From an uncultured Mogibacterium sp. (GTDB lineage Bacteria > Bacillota > Clostridia > Peptostreptococcales > Anaerovoracaceae), in the NCBI RefSeq assembly GCF_938041965.1, contig NZ_CALISE010000022.1, positions 1-64,000 on the forward strand: a stretch of DNA of 64,000 nt, written 5' to 3'. Within the stretch, counting starts at the first letter, position 1, and every line of letters starts with the position of its first letter. A program made the position numbers and the translations under genes. The notes beneath the pieces are model-generated. The model was not told where the DNA came from, did no database searches, and saw nothing but the letters and a program-made list of their open reading frames with translations. Shown in pieces: positions 26,496-34,901 of the stretch.

Positions 26496-27779
26496 TTATA
26501 AATTGTTACACTTACTGATTTTACAATAGTAAAATCCTACTTGTTTATTATACGGTAAAATTGAATTGTATTCAACAATACTTGAATTTTCAAAGGAGTT
26601 ACAGAGCCTTGAAACTATCTGTTCATTTTCCCGCTTATTGATAGTACAAGTGGAATACACTAGCTCTCCTCCAGCTTTTAAATACATAAAGGCATTTTTT
26701 AAAATGCTGTACTGAATTTCATATAAATCTGGAAGCTCATTAAGATTAATATGTAGCTTTAATTCAGGTTTTCCAGCGATAACCCCAAGTCCAGAACAAG
26801 GAACATCTGCAAGTACTTTATCAAAACGTTCACTTAAACTCTTGTCGTATAGAGTGGCATCCATCACTTTTGTCTTAATGCAAGAAATTCCGAGGCGTTT
26901 TGAAAGCTCGTTTATGAGCTTCACACGATGTTCATGAATATCACAGGCAAAGATTTCACCTGTATTATTCATAAGTTCCGCCATCGCGGTAGTTTTACCC
27001 CCAGGAGCAGCACATATATCGAGTACTTTATCGCCAGATTTTGGACTTAGCATTTCCACGCTTCTTAGCGAAGAAGTGCTTTGAACAGTAAACATACCGC
27101 TTCTGAACTCTGGGATATTTACTATTGAACCATCTTCTATGATTATCCCATTTCGAGAAAATGGATTATCCTTAACTTTTATTCCCCTATTTGAAAGACA
27201 TTTTTTTAAATCTTCACGATTACAATTTAACGAATTTACTCTTATGTTAAGCTCAGGTATATCATAAAAGCCTTTTATAATCCCTTCTATCGTACCTTCA
27301 CCATATTGCTTAGAGATAAACCTGATGAGATGATACGGAAAGGAATATTTATATGATAATGACTCTAGCATATCATCGGTATCAGGAATTAATAGCTTTG
27401 CACCTTCGCGTTCAAAAGTTCTAAGCATGCCATTAATAAAACCTTTTACTGAGGGCGAAATATTTTCAGCAAGAGTAACAGCTTCATTTACAGCTGCATA
27501 GTTTGGAACTGAATCCATTTTTGACATTGCATACATGCCCATACGCAAAATAATTAAATTCTTTTTCTTAATTCCCTTGATACCATTCTTAGCTAATCTG
27601 TCTATATTGCAATCTAAAAGGATTGTATCCCGTATAACACCCTTAGACATAACACGAACGAAGCCCTGTGAGGACACTTTGTGTTCCCTAAGAGCTTCGT
27701 TAATCGCAAGATTTGAATATGAATTATCGCAGTATACACTACGAAGTACATCATATACTGCGTACCAGTCATTGTTCAT
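26496..27779 (-). CDS. rsmB: 16S rRNA (cytosine(967)-C(5))-methyltransferase
   Basis: A 427-residue methyltransferase with an N-terminal NusB-like RNA-binding domain (~1-130) and a SAM-dependent catalytic domain. The SAM loop is DICAAPGGKTTAMAEL, and the two cysteines of the NSUN/RsmB mechanism are in ADVPCSGLGV and VYSTCTINKREN. The family C-terminus is complete. Its ATG overlaps the stop of the upstream peptidase by one base (TGATG), so the two are translationally coupled. Confidence 0.94.
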   Translation of the reverse strand: MNNDWYAVYDVLRSVYCDNSYSNLAINEALREHKVSSQGFVRVMSKGVIRDTILLDCNIDRLAKNGIKGIKKKNLIILRMGMYAMSKMDSVPNYAAVNEAVTLAENISPSVKGFINGMLRTFEREGAKLLIPDTDDMLESLSYKYSFPYHLIRFISKQYGEGTIEGIIKGFYDIPELNIRVNSLNCNREDLKKCLSNRGIKVKDNPFSRNGIIIEDGSIVNIPEFRSGMFTVQSTSSLRSVEMLSPKSGDKVLDICAAPGGKTTAMAELMNNTGEIFACDIHEHRVKLINELSKRLGISCIKTKVMDATLYDKSLSERFDKVLADVPCSGLGVIAGKPELKLHINLNELPDLYEIQYSILKNAFMYLKAGGELVYSTCTINKRENEQIVSRLCNSFENSSIVEYNSILPYNKQVGFYYCKISKCNNL

Positions 27780-28480
27780 CAGTCTCTGTTACCTCTAATA
27801 AGAAGGACTCTAATTAATGCTGCCGCTGCAGTAGCTAATGCGGCAACATATGTCATCGCTGCAGCACTTAGAACTCTTTTGCTTCCAGCATAATCTGAAT
27901 CATCAACAAGATTTAGTGCTTTCATCTGCTGTAAAGCTCTGCTACTTGCATTTAACTCAACTGGAAGTGTAACAAGATGAAACAAAACGACAGCCACAAA
28001 GCAGAAAATTCCTATATTAAAAAACATAGTTCCATACTCTGTTGTAGATGACAGGACAATACCTAATAAAATTAAAGGCCATGATGCGTTTTGAGCAAAG
28101 TTAGTTACGGGTACAAGTGCATTTCTCATCTTGACTGGAGCATAACTAGTAGCATGCTGTATTGCATGCCCAACTTCATGGCAAGCTATACAAACAGATG
28201 CAACAGAATCTTGAGAATATATTTCCGAACTAAGATTAACTGTATTAGATCTTGGATCATAATAATTAGTGAGTGCATCCCCATTCAAAACATTGATTGA
28301 AACCTGCTGAAGACCGTTTGCATCAAGCATCGTTCGAGCAGCTTCAAAGCCCGTTATCCCTTTGCTGTTTTCAATATCAATATATGTTGAAAAAGCACGT
28401 TTTATACGTGCCTGCACAATCATCGTGAAGATCATTGCTGGAATTAACACGATCATAGATGAATAATATCCACCAAACAT
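27779..28480 (-). CDS. YugP-like membrane zinc metallopeptidase
   Basis: A 233-residue membrane protein of the YugP family. The zinc motif is HEVGHA (within CIACHEVGHAIQHA). An N-terminal hydrophobic helix, the strand NTVNLSSEIYSQDSVAS, and two or three further membrane segments at the C-terminus are seen. The family's substrate is unknown. In many clostridia it lies between fmt and rsmB, as here, which suggests membrane or ribosome-linked housekeeping rather than secretion. Confidence 0.9.
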   Translation of the reverse strand: MFGGYYSSMIVLIPAMIFTMIVQARIKRAFSTYIDIENSKGITGFEAARTMLDANGLQQVSINVLNGDALTNYYDPRSNTVNLSSEIYSQDSVASVCIACHEVGHAIQHATSYAPVKMRNALVPVTNFAQNASWPLILLGIVLSSTTEYGTMFFNIGIFCFVAVVLFHLVTLPVELNASSRALQQMKALNLVDDSDYAGSKRVLSAAAMTYVAALATAAAALIRVLLIRGNRD

Positions 28481-28505
28481 TTCTCTAAACCTCCAATATA
28501 ATTAT

Positions 28506-29435
28506 TTATTTAAGACGCATTCCAACTTCTAATTTATTTCCTCTAACGAAATCTGAAACGCCCATCCTCTTCTTCCCTTGTAATTGAACCTCTCTAATTT
28601 CAAGTGTCCCATCAGCGCACTTTACAGTAAATTTATCCTTGTCAACACTGGTAATCACACCAAAATCAGCATTTATATCGACATCATCTATTGGTAAAAC
28701 ATCAAAAAGCTTAAGGACTTTATCTCCGATACTGGTAAATGTACCTGGCCAAATTTTAAAGGCACGCACTTTGTTATCAATTTCAGCAGCTGAGGAATTA
28801 AAATCAGTATATCCATCTTCTTTGCGAATCATGTGAGCATATGATGAAGCTGAGTCGTCTTGTTTTGTGTACGTTGCTTGACCTTCAGTTATTAAATCAA
28901 TCGTTTTTACGACTAACCTAGCCCCACATTCAGCAAGTTCCTCAGATAAGGTAATTATATCTTTCCTTCCCACTTCGACCTCTTCTGCACTGATTATATC
29001 TCCTGTATCAAGTCCAAGCTCCATCTGCATGATAGTAACACCTGTCTTGTCCTTGCCATCCAGTATGGCATATTGCATTGGCGCAGCACCTCTATACTCT
29101 GGAAGAATAGATCCATGGATATTAATGCATCCGTAAACTGGTATGTCTAGAACCTCCTGAGGAAGTATTTGCCCAAAAGCTGCAACTACAATTAGATCCG
29201 GCTTTAATGCATCAAGCTCTTGAATAAAATCTGGGTCATTTTTAATATTATTAGGCTGAGAAACCTTAATTCCACGATGAAGAGCACAAGCTTTAACAGG
29301 TGAGAAAACCACTTTTCCTCTATTACCTCGTCTATCGGGCTGTGTCACGACCAATTCCACATCATGCCCAGCGTCTATTATGCTGTTTAATGCTGGAACA
29401 GCAAATTCAGGAGTCCCCATATATATAATTCGCAT
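28506..29435 (-). CDS. fmt: Methionyl-tRNA formyltransferase
   Basis: A 309-residue enzyme that formylates initiator Met-tRNA using 10-formyl-THF. The N-terminus is MRIIYMGTPEFAVPAL. The catalytic region has INIHGSILPEYRGAAPMQYAI (N and H) and the conserved aspartate in ELGLDTGDII. The C-terminal tRNA-binding domain follows. The ATG begins right at the def stop. Together with def it forms the N-formyl-methionine cycle. Confidence 0.96.
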   Translation of the reverse strand: MRIIYMGTPEFAVPALNSIIDAGHDVELVVTQPDRRGNRGKVVFSPVKACALHRGIKVSQPNNIKNDPDFIQELDALKPDLIVVAAFGQILPQEVLDIPVYGCINIHGSILPEYRGAAPMQYAILDGKDKTGVTIMQMELGLDTGDIISAEEVEVGRKDIITLSEELAECGARLVVKTIDLITEGQATYTKQDDSASSYAHMIRKEDGYTDFNSSAAEIDNKVRAFKIWPGTFTSIGDKVLKLFDVLPIDDVDINADFGVITSVDKDKFTVKCADGTLEIREVQLQGKKRMGVSDFVRGNKLEVGMRLK

Positions 29436-29957
29436 TTAGTTTTCTTCCTCTGTATTTTCTTCGGCAATTTCTGCCATCATTTCATTGTATTGTTCAGTAG
29501 TGTATACTTCTTCCGCTACATCAGTATATACAATTCCATTCAAGTGATCATTCTCGTGCATTATACAAGTTGCTGCAAATCCAGAAAATTCATACTCATT
29601 AATTTCACCTTCCAGATTCATAGCTTTAAGCCTAACTCTGTTCGGTCTCTTAAGCATTCCTATATATCCCGGTACACTAAGACATCCTTCTGCTGATTCC
29701 TGCTCCCCTTCCGTTTCGATTATCTCAGGGTTAATCATTACATATTCTTGATCAAAGTTTTCAAGTTCTGGTCTGCAAACGAAGATCCTTTTCATAACCC
29801 CTACTTGAGGTGCCGCAAGCCCAACACCATCAGCCTCTCTCATGGTCTCGAGCATATCATTACATAATACTTTAATCCTATCTGTAATCTTGGAAACGGG
29901 CTTACAATTCTTTGTTAGAATCTCATCTCCTCTAATTACTATTTTCCTTAGTGCCAT
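29436..29957 (-). CDS. def: Peptide deformylase
   Basis: A 173-residue metal enzyme that removes the formyl group from nascent proteins. All three motifs are present: GVGLAAPQVG (motif 1), EGCLSVPGY (motif 2, metal-binding Cys) and HENDHLNG (motif 3, two His and the catalytic Glu). The C-terminus is a Glu/Asn-rich tail. It lies between priA and fmt, the standard Firmicute order. Confidence 0.96.
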   Translation of the reverse strand: MALRKIVIRGDEILTKNCKPVSKITDRIKVLCNDMLETMREADGVGLAAPQVGVMKRIFVCRPELENFDQEYVMINPEIIETEGEQESAEGCLSVPGYIGMLKRPNRVRLKAMNLEGEINEYEFSGFAATCIMHENDHLNGIVYTDVAEEVYTTEQYNEMMAEIAEENTEEEN

Positions 29958-29982
29958 AATACTCCCTTCAATATTAATTAAT

Positions 29983-31995
29983 CTAAATTATTCCATATGG
30001 ATTAATATCTAATTCAATATGACAGGTACTTCTATGTTTTATCATAAGTTCCTTGTAATTCATATAGGCATTAACAAATCCACTTCTAGTTCCTCTAGGT
30101 GCTTTTATCATAAAAAATACACGATTCCGATCAGCTCCACCTCTTTGGATGTCAAGCTTTGGCTCATAAATCGTTGTGCCCGTTGGTAAGTTTTTCATCG
30201 ATAAAAGATAATTTCTAAAATCATTGGCATGATCTATTGTCGAACTATATTCAGTCTTTGAACCTTTTTTATCAACGAATATCACAGTGATAATATCAGA
30301 AAAAGGTGGATAGTTCATGTTTTTTCTGTGAGCTAGTTCTTGTTCATAAAAACCATAATAATCTCCATTTGCAGCTTTTTTAATTGTATCGTCTTCAGGT
30401 TGATACGTTTGAAGAATCACCTTACTCTTTCCACCTTCTCGACCTGCACGACCTGATACCTGAGTTATAAGCTGAAATGTTCGTTCCGGCGAACGGTAAT
30501 CAGGTATATTGAGTGATGAGTCTGCTAAAATTATCCCAACTAAACCAACATTTTTAAAATCTAATCCTTTTGCTAATATCTGTGTTCCAACTAAAATATT
30601 GGTTTTGCCAGAATTAAAATGCCTGAGCGTTTTTTTTATCTCAGAACTGTTCTTCGCTGTGTCAAGGTCAAACCTCTCTACCTTAGCATTTGGAACAAGC
30701 TCTTCTATAGTTTCTTCTAAACGCTCTGTTCCTGTCCCTATAAAAGAGAGGTTATTATTTCCACACTCAGGACACAACTCTGGAATCTTGAACTTTCGTC
30801 CACAGTAGTGACATATCGCAGCGTTCTCTTTTTTATGATAAGTAAGCGTAATATCACAATCTGGGCACATCATTATGTAACCGCACTCAGGACATAATAC
30901 TTGTGTAGAGAAGCCTCTCCTATTAAGAAATAATATTACCTGATCACCGTCTTTTACGGTTTGTTCTATCGATGCTAGTAACTTCCTACTGATAATGCTT
31001 GAGTTTCCTGATCTTAGCTCATCCCTCATATCTACGATCTGGACTTCTGGCATAATGCTATTACCAATCCTATTTTTCATTTCAATAAGCTGATAAATAC
31101 CATCCATGGCACGATTATAGGAAACTATGCTTGGTGTAGCGCTACCTAAAACCAATGTTGCATTATGATACTTTGATCTTCTAAAAGCAACATCTACTGT
31201 CTCAAATTTAGGATTATGGTCAGATTTGTAAGTAGATTCATGCTCTTCGTCAATTATAATTACACCTATATCTGAAGCTGGAGCAAAAACTGCAGTTCTC
31301 GCCCCTACAACAATCTTTGCTTCACCGGATTTTATCCGCATCCATTCAGCAAGGCGTTCACTAGTCTTAAGCTTACTATGCATTATGGCAACTTGTTCTT
31401 TACCAAAACGCTTTGAAAAACGCTCGGCAATCTGTGATGATAGCGCGATTTCCGGAACCAGTACAATCGCCGATTTTCCTCTAGCTATAGCACTTTTTAC
31501 AGCCCTAATGTAAACTTCCGTCTTGCCGGAATTCGTAACTCCATGGATAAGAAAAGATTTGCCAAGCTGATTATCAATCGAATTACATATGTCTAAAACT
31601 GCATACTTCTGCTCTTCAGATAAAGTCGGTTCATCTTCAAGTTTTGTTTCATCATATGCCTTAATCTGTTTAGGAACGCGCTTACCTGTAACATCAAACA
31701 TTCTAATAGCATCAATATACTTAACACCATATCTAGATTTCATCCAGATAGCAGTATCAATTATCTCTGGCGTGAGAGACCTATCTTTATCAATGCTAAT
31801 AATTTCTTTAACTTTATCTGCCTCAATGCCTGGTGCAGTATCGAGTGACACTACATATCCTTCTGCACCTTTCGGTTTTCTAGCGAGAGGTATACTAACT
31901 TTGTCACCGACATTTATGTAATCAGGAGCCAAATAAGTAAAAAAAGAATCCATATATTCACTTTTATTATCAATTACGACATCGACATATTTCAT
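29983..31995 (-). CDS. priA: Primosomal replication-restart helicase PriA (short form)
   Basis: A 670-residue superfamily 2 DNA helicase that reloads the replisome at collapsed forks. It has the 3'-DNA-binding N-terminal domain (to ~100), Walker A GVTNSGKTE, Walker B DEEHE and GSATPS. An eight-cysteine zinc module (CPECG...CPDC...CHYCG...CPECG) and the helicase motifs VGTQILAKGLDF and QVSGRAGREG follow. Only ~20 residues join the N-terminal domain to the helicase, so the winged-helix domain appears to be missing. The ATG at 31995 has AAAGGA nine bases upstream; a GTG at 32001 is too close to it. Confidence 0.93.
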   Translation of the reverse strand: MKYVDVVIDNKSEYMDSFFTYLAPDYINVGDKVSIPLARKPKGAEGYVVSLDTAPGIEADKVKEIISIDKDRSLTPEIIDTAIWMKSRYGVKYIDAIRMFDVTGKRVPKQIKAYDETKLEDEPTLSEEQKYAVLDICNSIDNQLGKSFLIHGVTNSGKTEVYIRAVKSAIARGKSAIVLVPEIALSSQIAERFSKRFGKEQVAIMHSKLKTSERLAEWMRIKSGEAKIVVGARTAVFAPASDIGVIIIDEEHESTYKSDHNPKFETVDVAFRRSKYHNATLVLGSATPSIVSYNRAMDGIYQLIEMKNRIGNSIMPEVQIVDMRDELRSGNSSIISRKLLASIEQTVKDGDQVILFLNRRGFSTQVLCPECGYIMMCPDCDITLTYHKKENAAICHYCGRKFKIPELCPECGNNNLSFIGTGTERLEETIEELVPNAKVERFDLDTAKNSSEIKKTLRHFNSGKTNILVGTQILAKGLDFKNVGLVGIILADSSLNIPDYRSPERTFQLITQVSGRAGREGGKSKVILQTYQPEDDTIKKAANGDYYGFYEQELAHRKNMNYPPFSDIITVIFVDKKGSKTEYSSTIDHANDFRNYLLSMKNLPTGTTIYEPKLDIQRGGADRNRVFFMIKAPRGTRSGFVNAYMNYKELMIKHRSTCHIELDINPYGII

Positions 31996-32047
31996 GAACA
32001 CGAATCCTTTCTTTATATGATTTTAAATTATTGAACCCTTAGTGAGT

Positions 32048-33058
32048 CTACAGTAAAAATATATTGTCCTCCGCACAAGCATTAATCATATCATCTGGCC
32101 ATACTGAAGCCTGCACTTCTCCGATATGAGCCTTTTGAAGAAAAAACATACATATTCTACTCTGACCAATTCCACCACCAATAGATAGAGGAACCTCATT
32201 ATTTAGAACGCTCTGATGGAATGACTGGCTAAGCCTGTCTTCTTTGCCATCAATTTTGCACTGACGCTCCATCGCTTCCTTATCAACACGAATTCCCATT
32301 GATGAAAGCTCTAAAGCGTCATCGATGACTTCATTCCAAACGATAATATCCCCATTTAACTCCCAATCATCATAATCTGGAGCTCGCCCATCATGCTTCT
32401 TGCCAGATGCAAGAACACCACCAATCTTCTTGATAAATACTGCGCCAAACTCCTTAGCTGCGAGTTTCTCCCTCTCTTTTGGAGCATTTTCCGGGTACTT
32501 ATCTTCGAGTTCCTGTGTTGTTATAAATGTGATTTCGTTTGGTAACTCAATCTGAATATCTCTATATAGACGATTAACATAATCCCCTAGATTCTTCATC
32601 GCATTGTAAATTGTGATAACTGTCTCTTCTAGAAATTCGTCAGTTCGTTGATCTTTAGTTATTACTTTCTCCCAATCCCATTGATCGACGTAGATAGAAT
32701 GTATGTTATCAAGCTCTTCATCTCTTCTGATAGCATTCATATCGGTATATATACCGTGACCAGGCTCAACTTCATACTTAGCGAGCGCCATTCTTTTCCA
32801 CTTAGCAAGTGACTGAACAACCTCTACCTGTTTCTCATCAATATCCTTAATTGTAAAATTTACTCTGCGCTCATATCCATTTAGATTGTCATTAAGTCCA
32901 GTCTCTGGAAATACAAATAAAGGTGCAGACACTCTGCGAAGCTGTAGACCATATGCTAGCTCCTGCTGGAAATAATCTTTAATCTTCTTAATCGCCCTCT
33001 GTGTCTCAACGTGATCAATAATAGGTCTATAATCTTTCGGTAGTACTAATTTCCCCAT
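32048..33058 (-). CDS. asnA: Aspartate-ammonia ligase (asparagine synthetase A)
   Basis: A 336-residue class II aminoacyl-tRNA-synthetase-like enzyme making asparagine from aspartate, ammonia and ATP. The conserved segments ISAPLFVFPETGLNDNLNG-like (VSAPLFVFPETGLND), YVDQWDWEKVI, and the C-terminal SIGGGIGQSRICMFFL match AsnA. The length fits. It is flanked by queH and priA on the same strand with 46-56 base gaps. No T-box leader is visible in the short upstream gap. Confidence 0.96.
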   Translation of the reverse strand: MGKLVLPKDYRPIIDHVETQRAIKKIKDYFQQELAYGLQLRRVSAPLFVFPETGLNDNLNGYERRVNFTIKDIDEKQVEVVQSLAKWKRMALAKYEVEPGHGIYTDMNAIRRDEELDNIHSIYVDQWDWEKVITKDQRTDEFLEETVITIYNAMKNLGDYVNRLYRDIQIELPNEITFITTQELEDKYPENAPKEREKLAAKEFGAVFIKKIGGVLASGKKHDGRAPDYDDWELNGDIIVWNEVIDDALELSSMGIRVDKEAMERQCKIDGKEDRLSQSFHQSVLNNEVPLSIGGGIGQSRICMFFLQKAHIGEVQASVWPDDMINACAEDNIFLL

Positions 33059-33114
33059 ACCTAAAACCTTTCTATATAAAAATTTTTTATTAATATTGTT
33101 AAACAGAAATATAG

Positions 33115-33780
33115 TTATCTGCTTTTCATCATAGCTCGTGCGTACTCACAGCCGCAAAATTTCTGTCTGTATAAACCGTATTTCTTCGAAAGCTCAATGC
33201 TTCTGCCAAAACCATTTTTCTTCTTAAAGTCCATATCCAAAAATTTGATATTATTAGATGCGCCAATACTCTCTCCAATTCTAAGTATAGAAGCATAGTC
33301 CTTGTGAGGGCTAACGGCCATTGCAGTTGCAAAATAATCCATTCCGAGGCCACTCGCAATACGTCCTGTCTCTTCCAACCTAAGCTCAAAACACACATCA
33401 CATCGCTTTCCGCCTTCCGGTTCATTACAGAGTGGTCTTGCTACTTTGATAAATTCTTCTACTTTATATTCACCTTCAATGTAATTAACATACGTCCTTT
33501 CTTTGAACTCATCATTAAAAGCATCGATAAACTTTATCAGATTATCCCTGCGCAAAAGATATTCTTCCTGATCTGTAATGTTTGGATTATAATAAAAAAC
33601 AGTAACATCATAGTCAAAAGCAAGCCGTTCGACACAAGAGGTCGAACAAGGCCCACAGCATGCATGCAATAGTATTCTTGGCTTCCTATTAGTTAAATCA
33701 GTATGCATGTATACGGGCAAAACTTTATTTTGAAATTCATTCGTACGAAAACCCACATATGTGTCACATTTTTCTTTCAT
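33115..33780 (-). CDS. queH: Epoxyqueuosine reductase QueH
   Basis: A 221-residue protein of the QueH (formerly DUF208) family, which makes queuosine in tRNA from epoxyqueuosine without cobalamin and uses a [4Fe-4S] cluster. The motif LLHACCGPCSTSC is at the N-terminal part, CNEPEGGKRCDVCFELRLE in the middle and YRQKFCGCEYA at the end; these cysteines are the family hallmark. Acting on tRNA, it fits the translation-rich neighbourhood. It is divergent from the radical SAM gene. Confidence 0.93.
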   Translation of the reverse strand: MKEKCDTYVGFRTNEFQNKVLPVYMHTDLTNRKPRILLHACCGPCSTSCVERLAFDYDVTVFYYNPNITDQEEYLLRRDNLIKFIDAFNDEFKERTYVNYIEGEYKVEEFIKVARPLCNEPEGGKRCDVCFELRLEETGRIASGLGMDYFATAMAVSPHKDYASILRIGESIGASNNIKFLDMDFKKKNGFGRSIELSKKYGLYRQKFCGCEYARAMMKSR

Positions 33781-33909
33781 TAGATGTACCTCTGAATTTT
33801 AAAATTACCTGTTTATTATACAAAATATTGTCGCTTTTTTCTATAGCAACGATAACAATATCAATATTTAGGAGTTATTTTATCAATATATTTTTTGCGA
33901 GGTTTATGT

Positions 33910-34809
33910 TTGAAATTTACTGATAGTCAAAGATTTTATTCAATAAACAATTACCTAAAGGAACGATTCGGCAAGAAGATGGCAAAGCTTTCAATCGAAG
34001 CTGGTTTTACATGTCCAAATCGCGATGGGAAAGTTAGTTATGGTGGTTGCAAGTTTTGTTCATCTGGTGGCTCGGGAGAACTCGCATCAGATATATCAGA
34101 CCAAATTTGTTTGCTTAGTGATAAGTGGCCAAATGCCGGTCACTTAGCTTATTTTCAAAGCCACACAAACACTTATGCTTCTGTTGATGTTCTTAGAAGC
34201 AAATATTATGCCGCCCTATCTCATCCTGAGATTGAAGGAATAGTAATTGCGACTAGACCCGACTGTCTCGATGGCAAAATTTTAGACTTACTAGCAGAAA
34301 TAAACGAAAAATATTTTATGTGGATAGAACTGGGTCTTCAAACTATACACGAAGAGACGCTTAATAGAATGAATATCGGTTACCATCTAACTGATTATGA
34401 TAGAGCAATTTATGAACTGTCAAAAAGAAAAATCAAAACCGTGACGCATTTGATACTAGGACTCCCTGGAGAAACTGAACATGATATGTTTGAATCACTT
34501 CATCATGTAACAAATAGTGGGATATTTGGCATCAAACTTCACCTGATGAATATAATTAGTACATCTCCTCTTTATAGGGAAATGCCCGAATATGTTTCAT
34601 TTGATAGTCTAGAAAGCTATGTTGATCTAGTAGTAAGAATGATTGAAGAAATACCGCCAGATATAACTATTCATCGTTTGACTGGTGATGTACCCAGAAA
34701 GCTTTTAATCAGTCCAGAATGGAGTTATAAAAAAAGAACGATTCTAAATGCAATTAATAGAGAGCTTCGCATACGTGATACTTTTCAAGGTGCAAAACTA
34801 AATAAATAG
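33910..34809 (+). CDS. TIGR01212-family (YhcC-like) radical SAM protein
   Basis: A 299-residue radical SAM enzyme. The iron-sulfur motif is C-x10-C-x2-C (CPNRDGKVSYGGCKFC), which is the spacing of this family. VIATRPDCLDG, WIELGLQTIHEETL and THLILGLPGET are further conserved segments. Its reaction is not established. The frame opens at a TTG (33895), but a TTG at 33910 has GAGG seven bases upstream and gives the usual family N-terminus, so I prefer it. Confidence 0.85.
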   Translation: MKFTDSQRFYSINNYLKERFGKKMAKLSIEAGFTCPNRDGKVSYGGCKFCSSGGSGELASDISDQICLLSDKWPNAGHLAYFQSHTNTYASVDVLRSKYYAALSHPEIEGIVIATRPDCLDGKILDLLAEINEKYFMWIELGLQTIHEETLNRMNIGYHLTDYDRAIYELSKRKIKTVTHLILGLPGETEHDMFESLHHVTNSGIFGIKLHLMNIISTSPLYREMPEYVSFDSLESYVDLVVRMIEEIPPDITIHRLTGDVPRKLLISPEWSYKKRTILNAINRELRIRDTFQGAKLNK

Positions 34810-34838
34810 ACTTATTCAAAATTATCTCGATATATTAA

Positions 34839-34868
34839 GCGGATATTACCTATTTTAGTAATATCCGC
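34839..34868 (+). terminator. Terminator after the radical SAM gene
   Basis: A perfect 11-bp stem GCGGATATTAC/GTAATATCCGC closes an 8-base loop (34839-34868). It is followed by the T-rich TCTGTTATTATTT on the plus strand. It separates the two convergent genes. Confidence 0.8.
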
Positions 34869-34901
34869 TCTGTTATTATTTAAAATCGATATATACACAA
34901 A

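Noticed and set aside
32000..33115. T-box or other riboswitch upstream of asnA
   Set aside because: The upstream gap is only 56 bases, with no T-box core or specifier hairpin visible.
33129..33425. 98-residue alternative minus-strand frame within queH
   Set aside because: It overlaps the conserved QueH cysteine motifs in another frame and has no supporting features.
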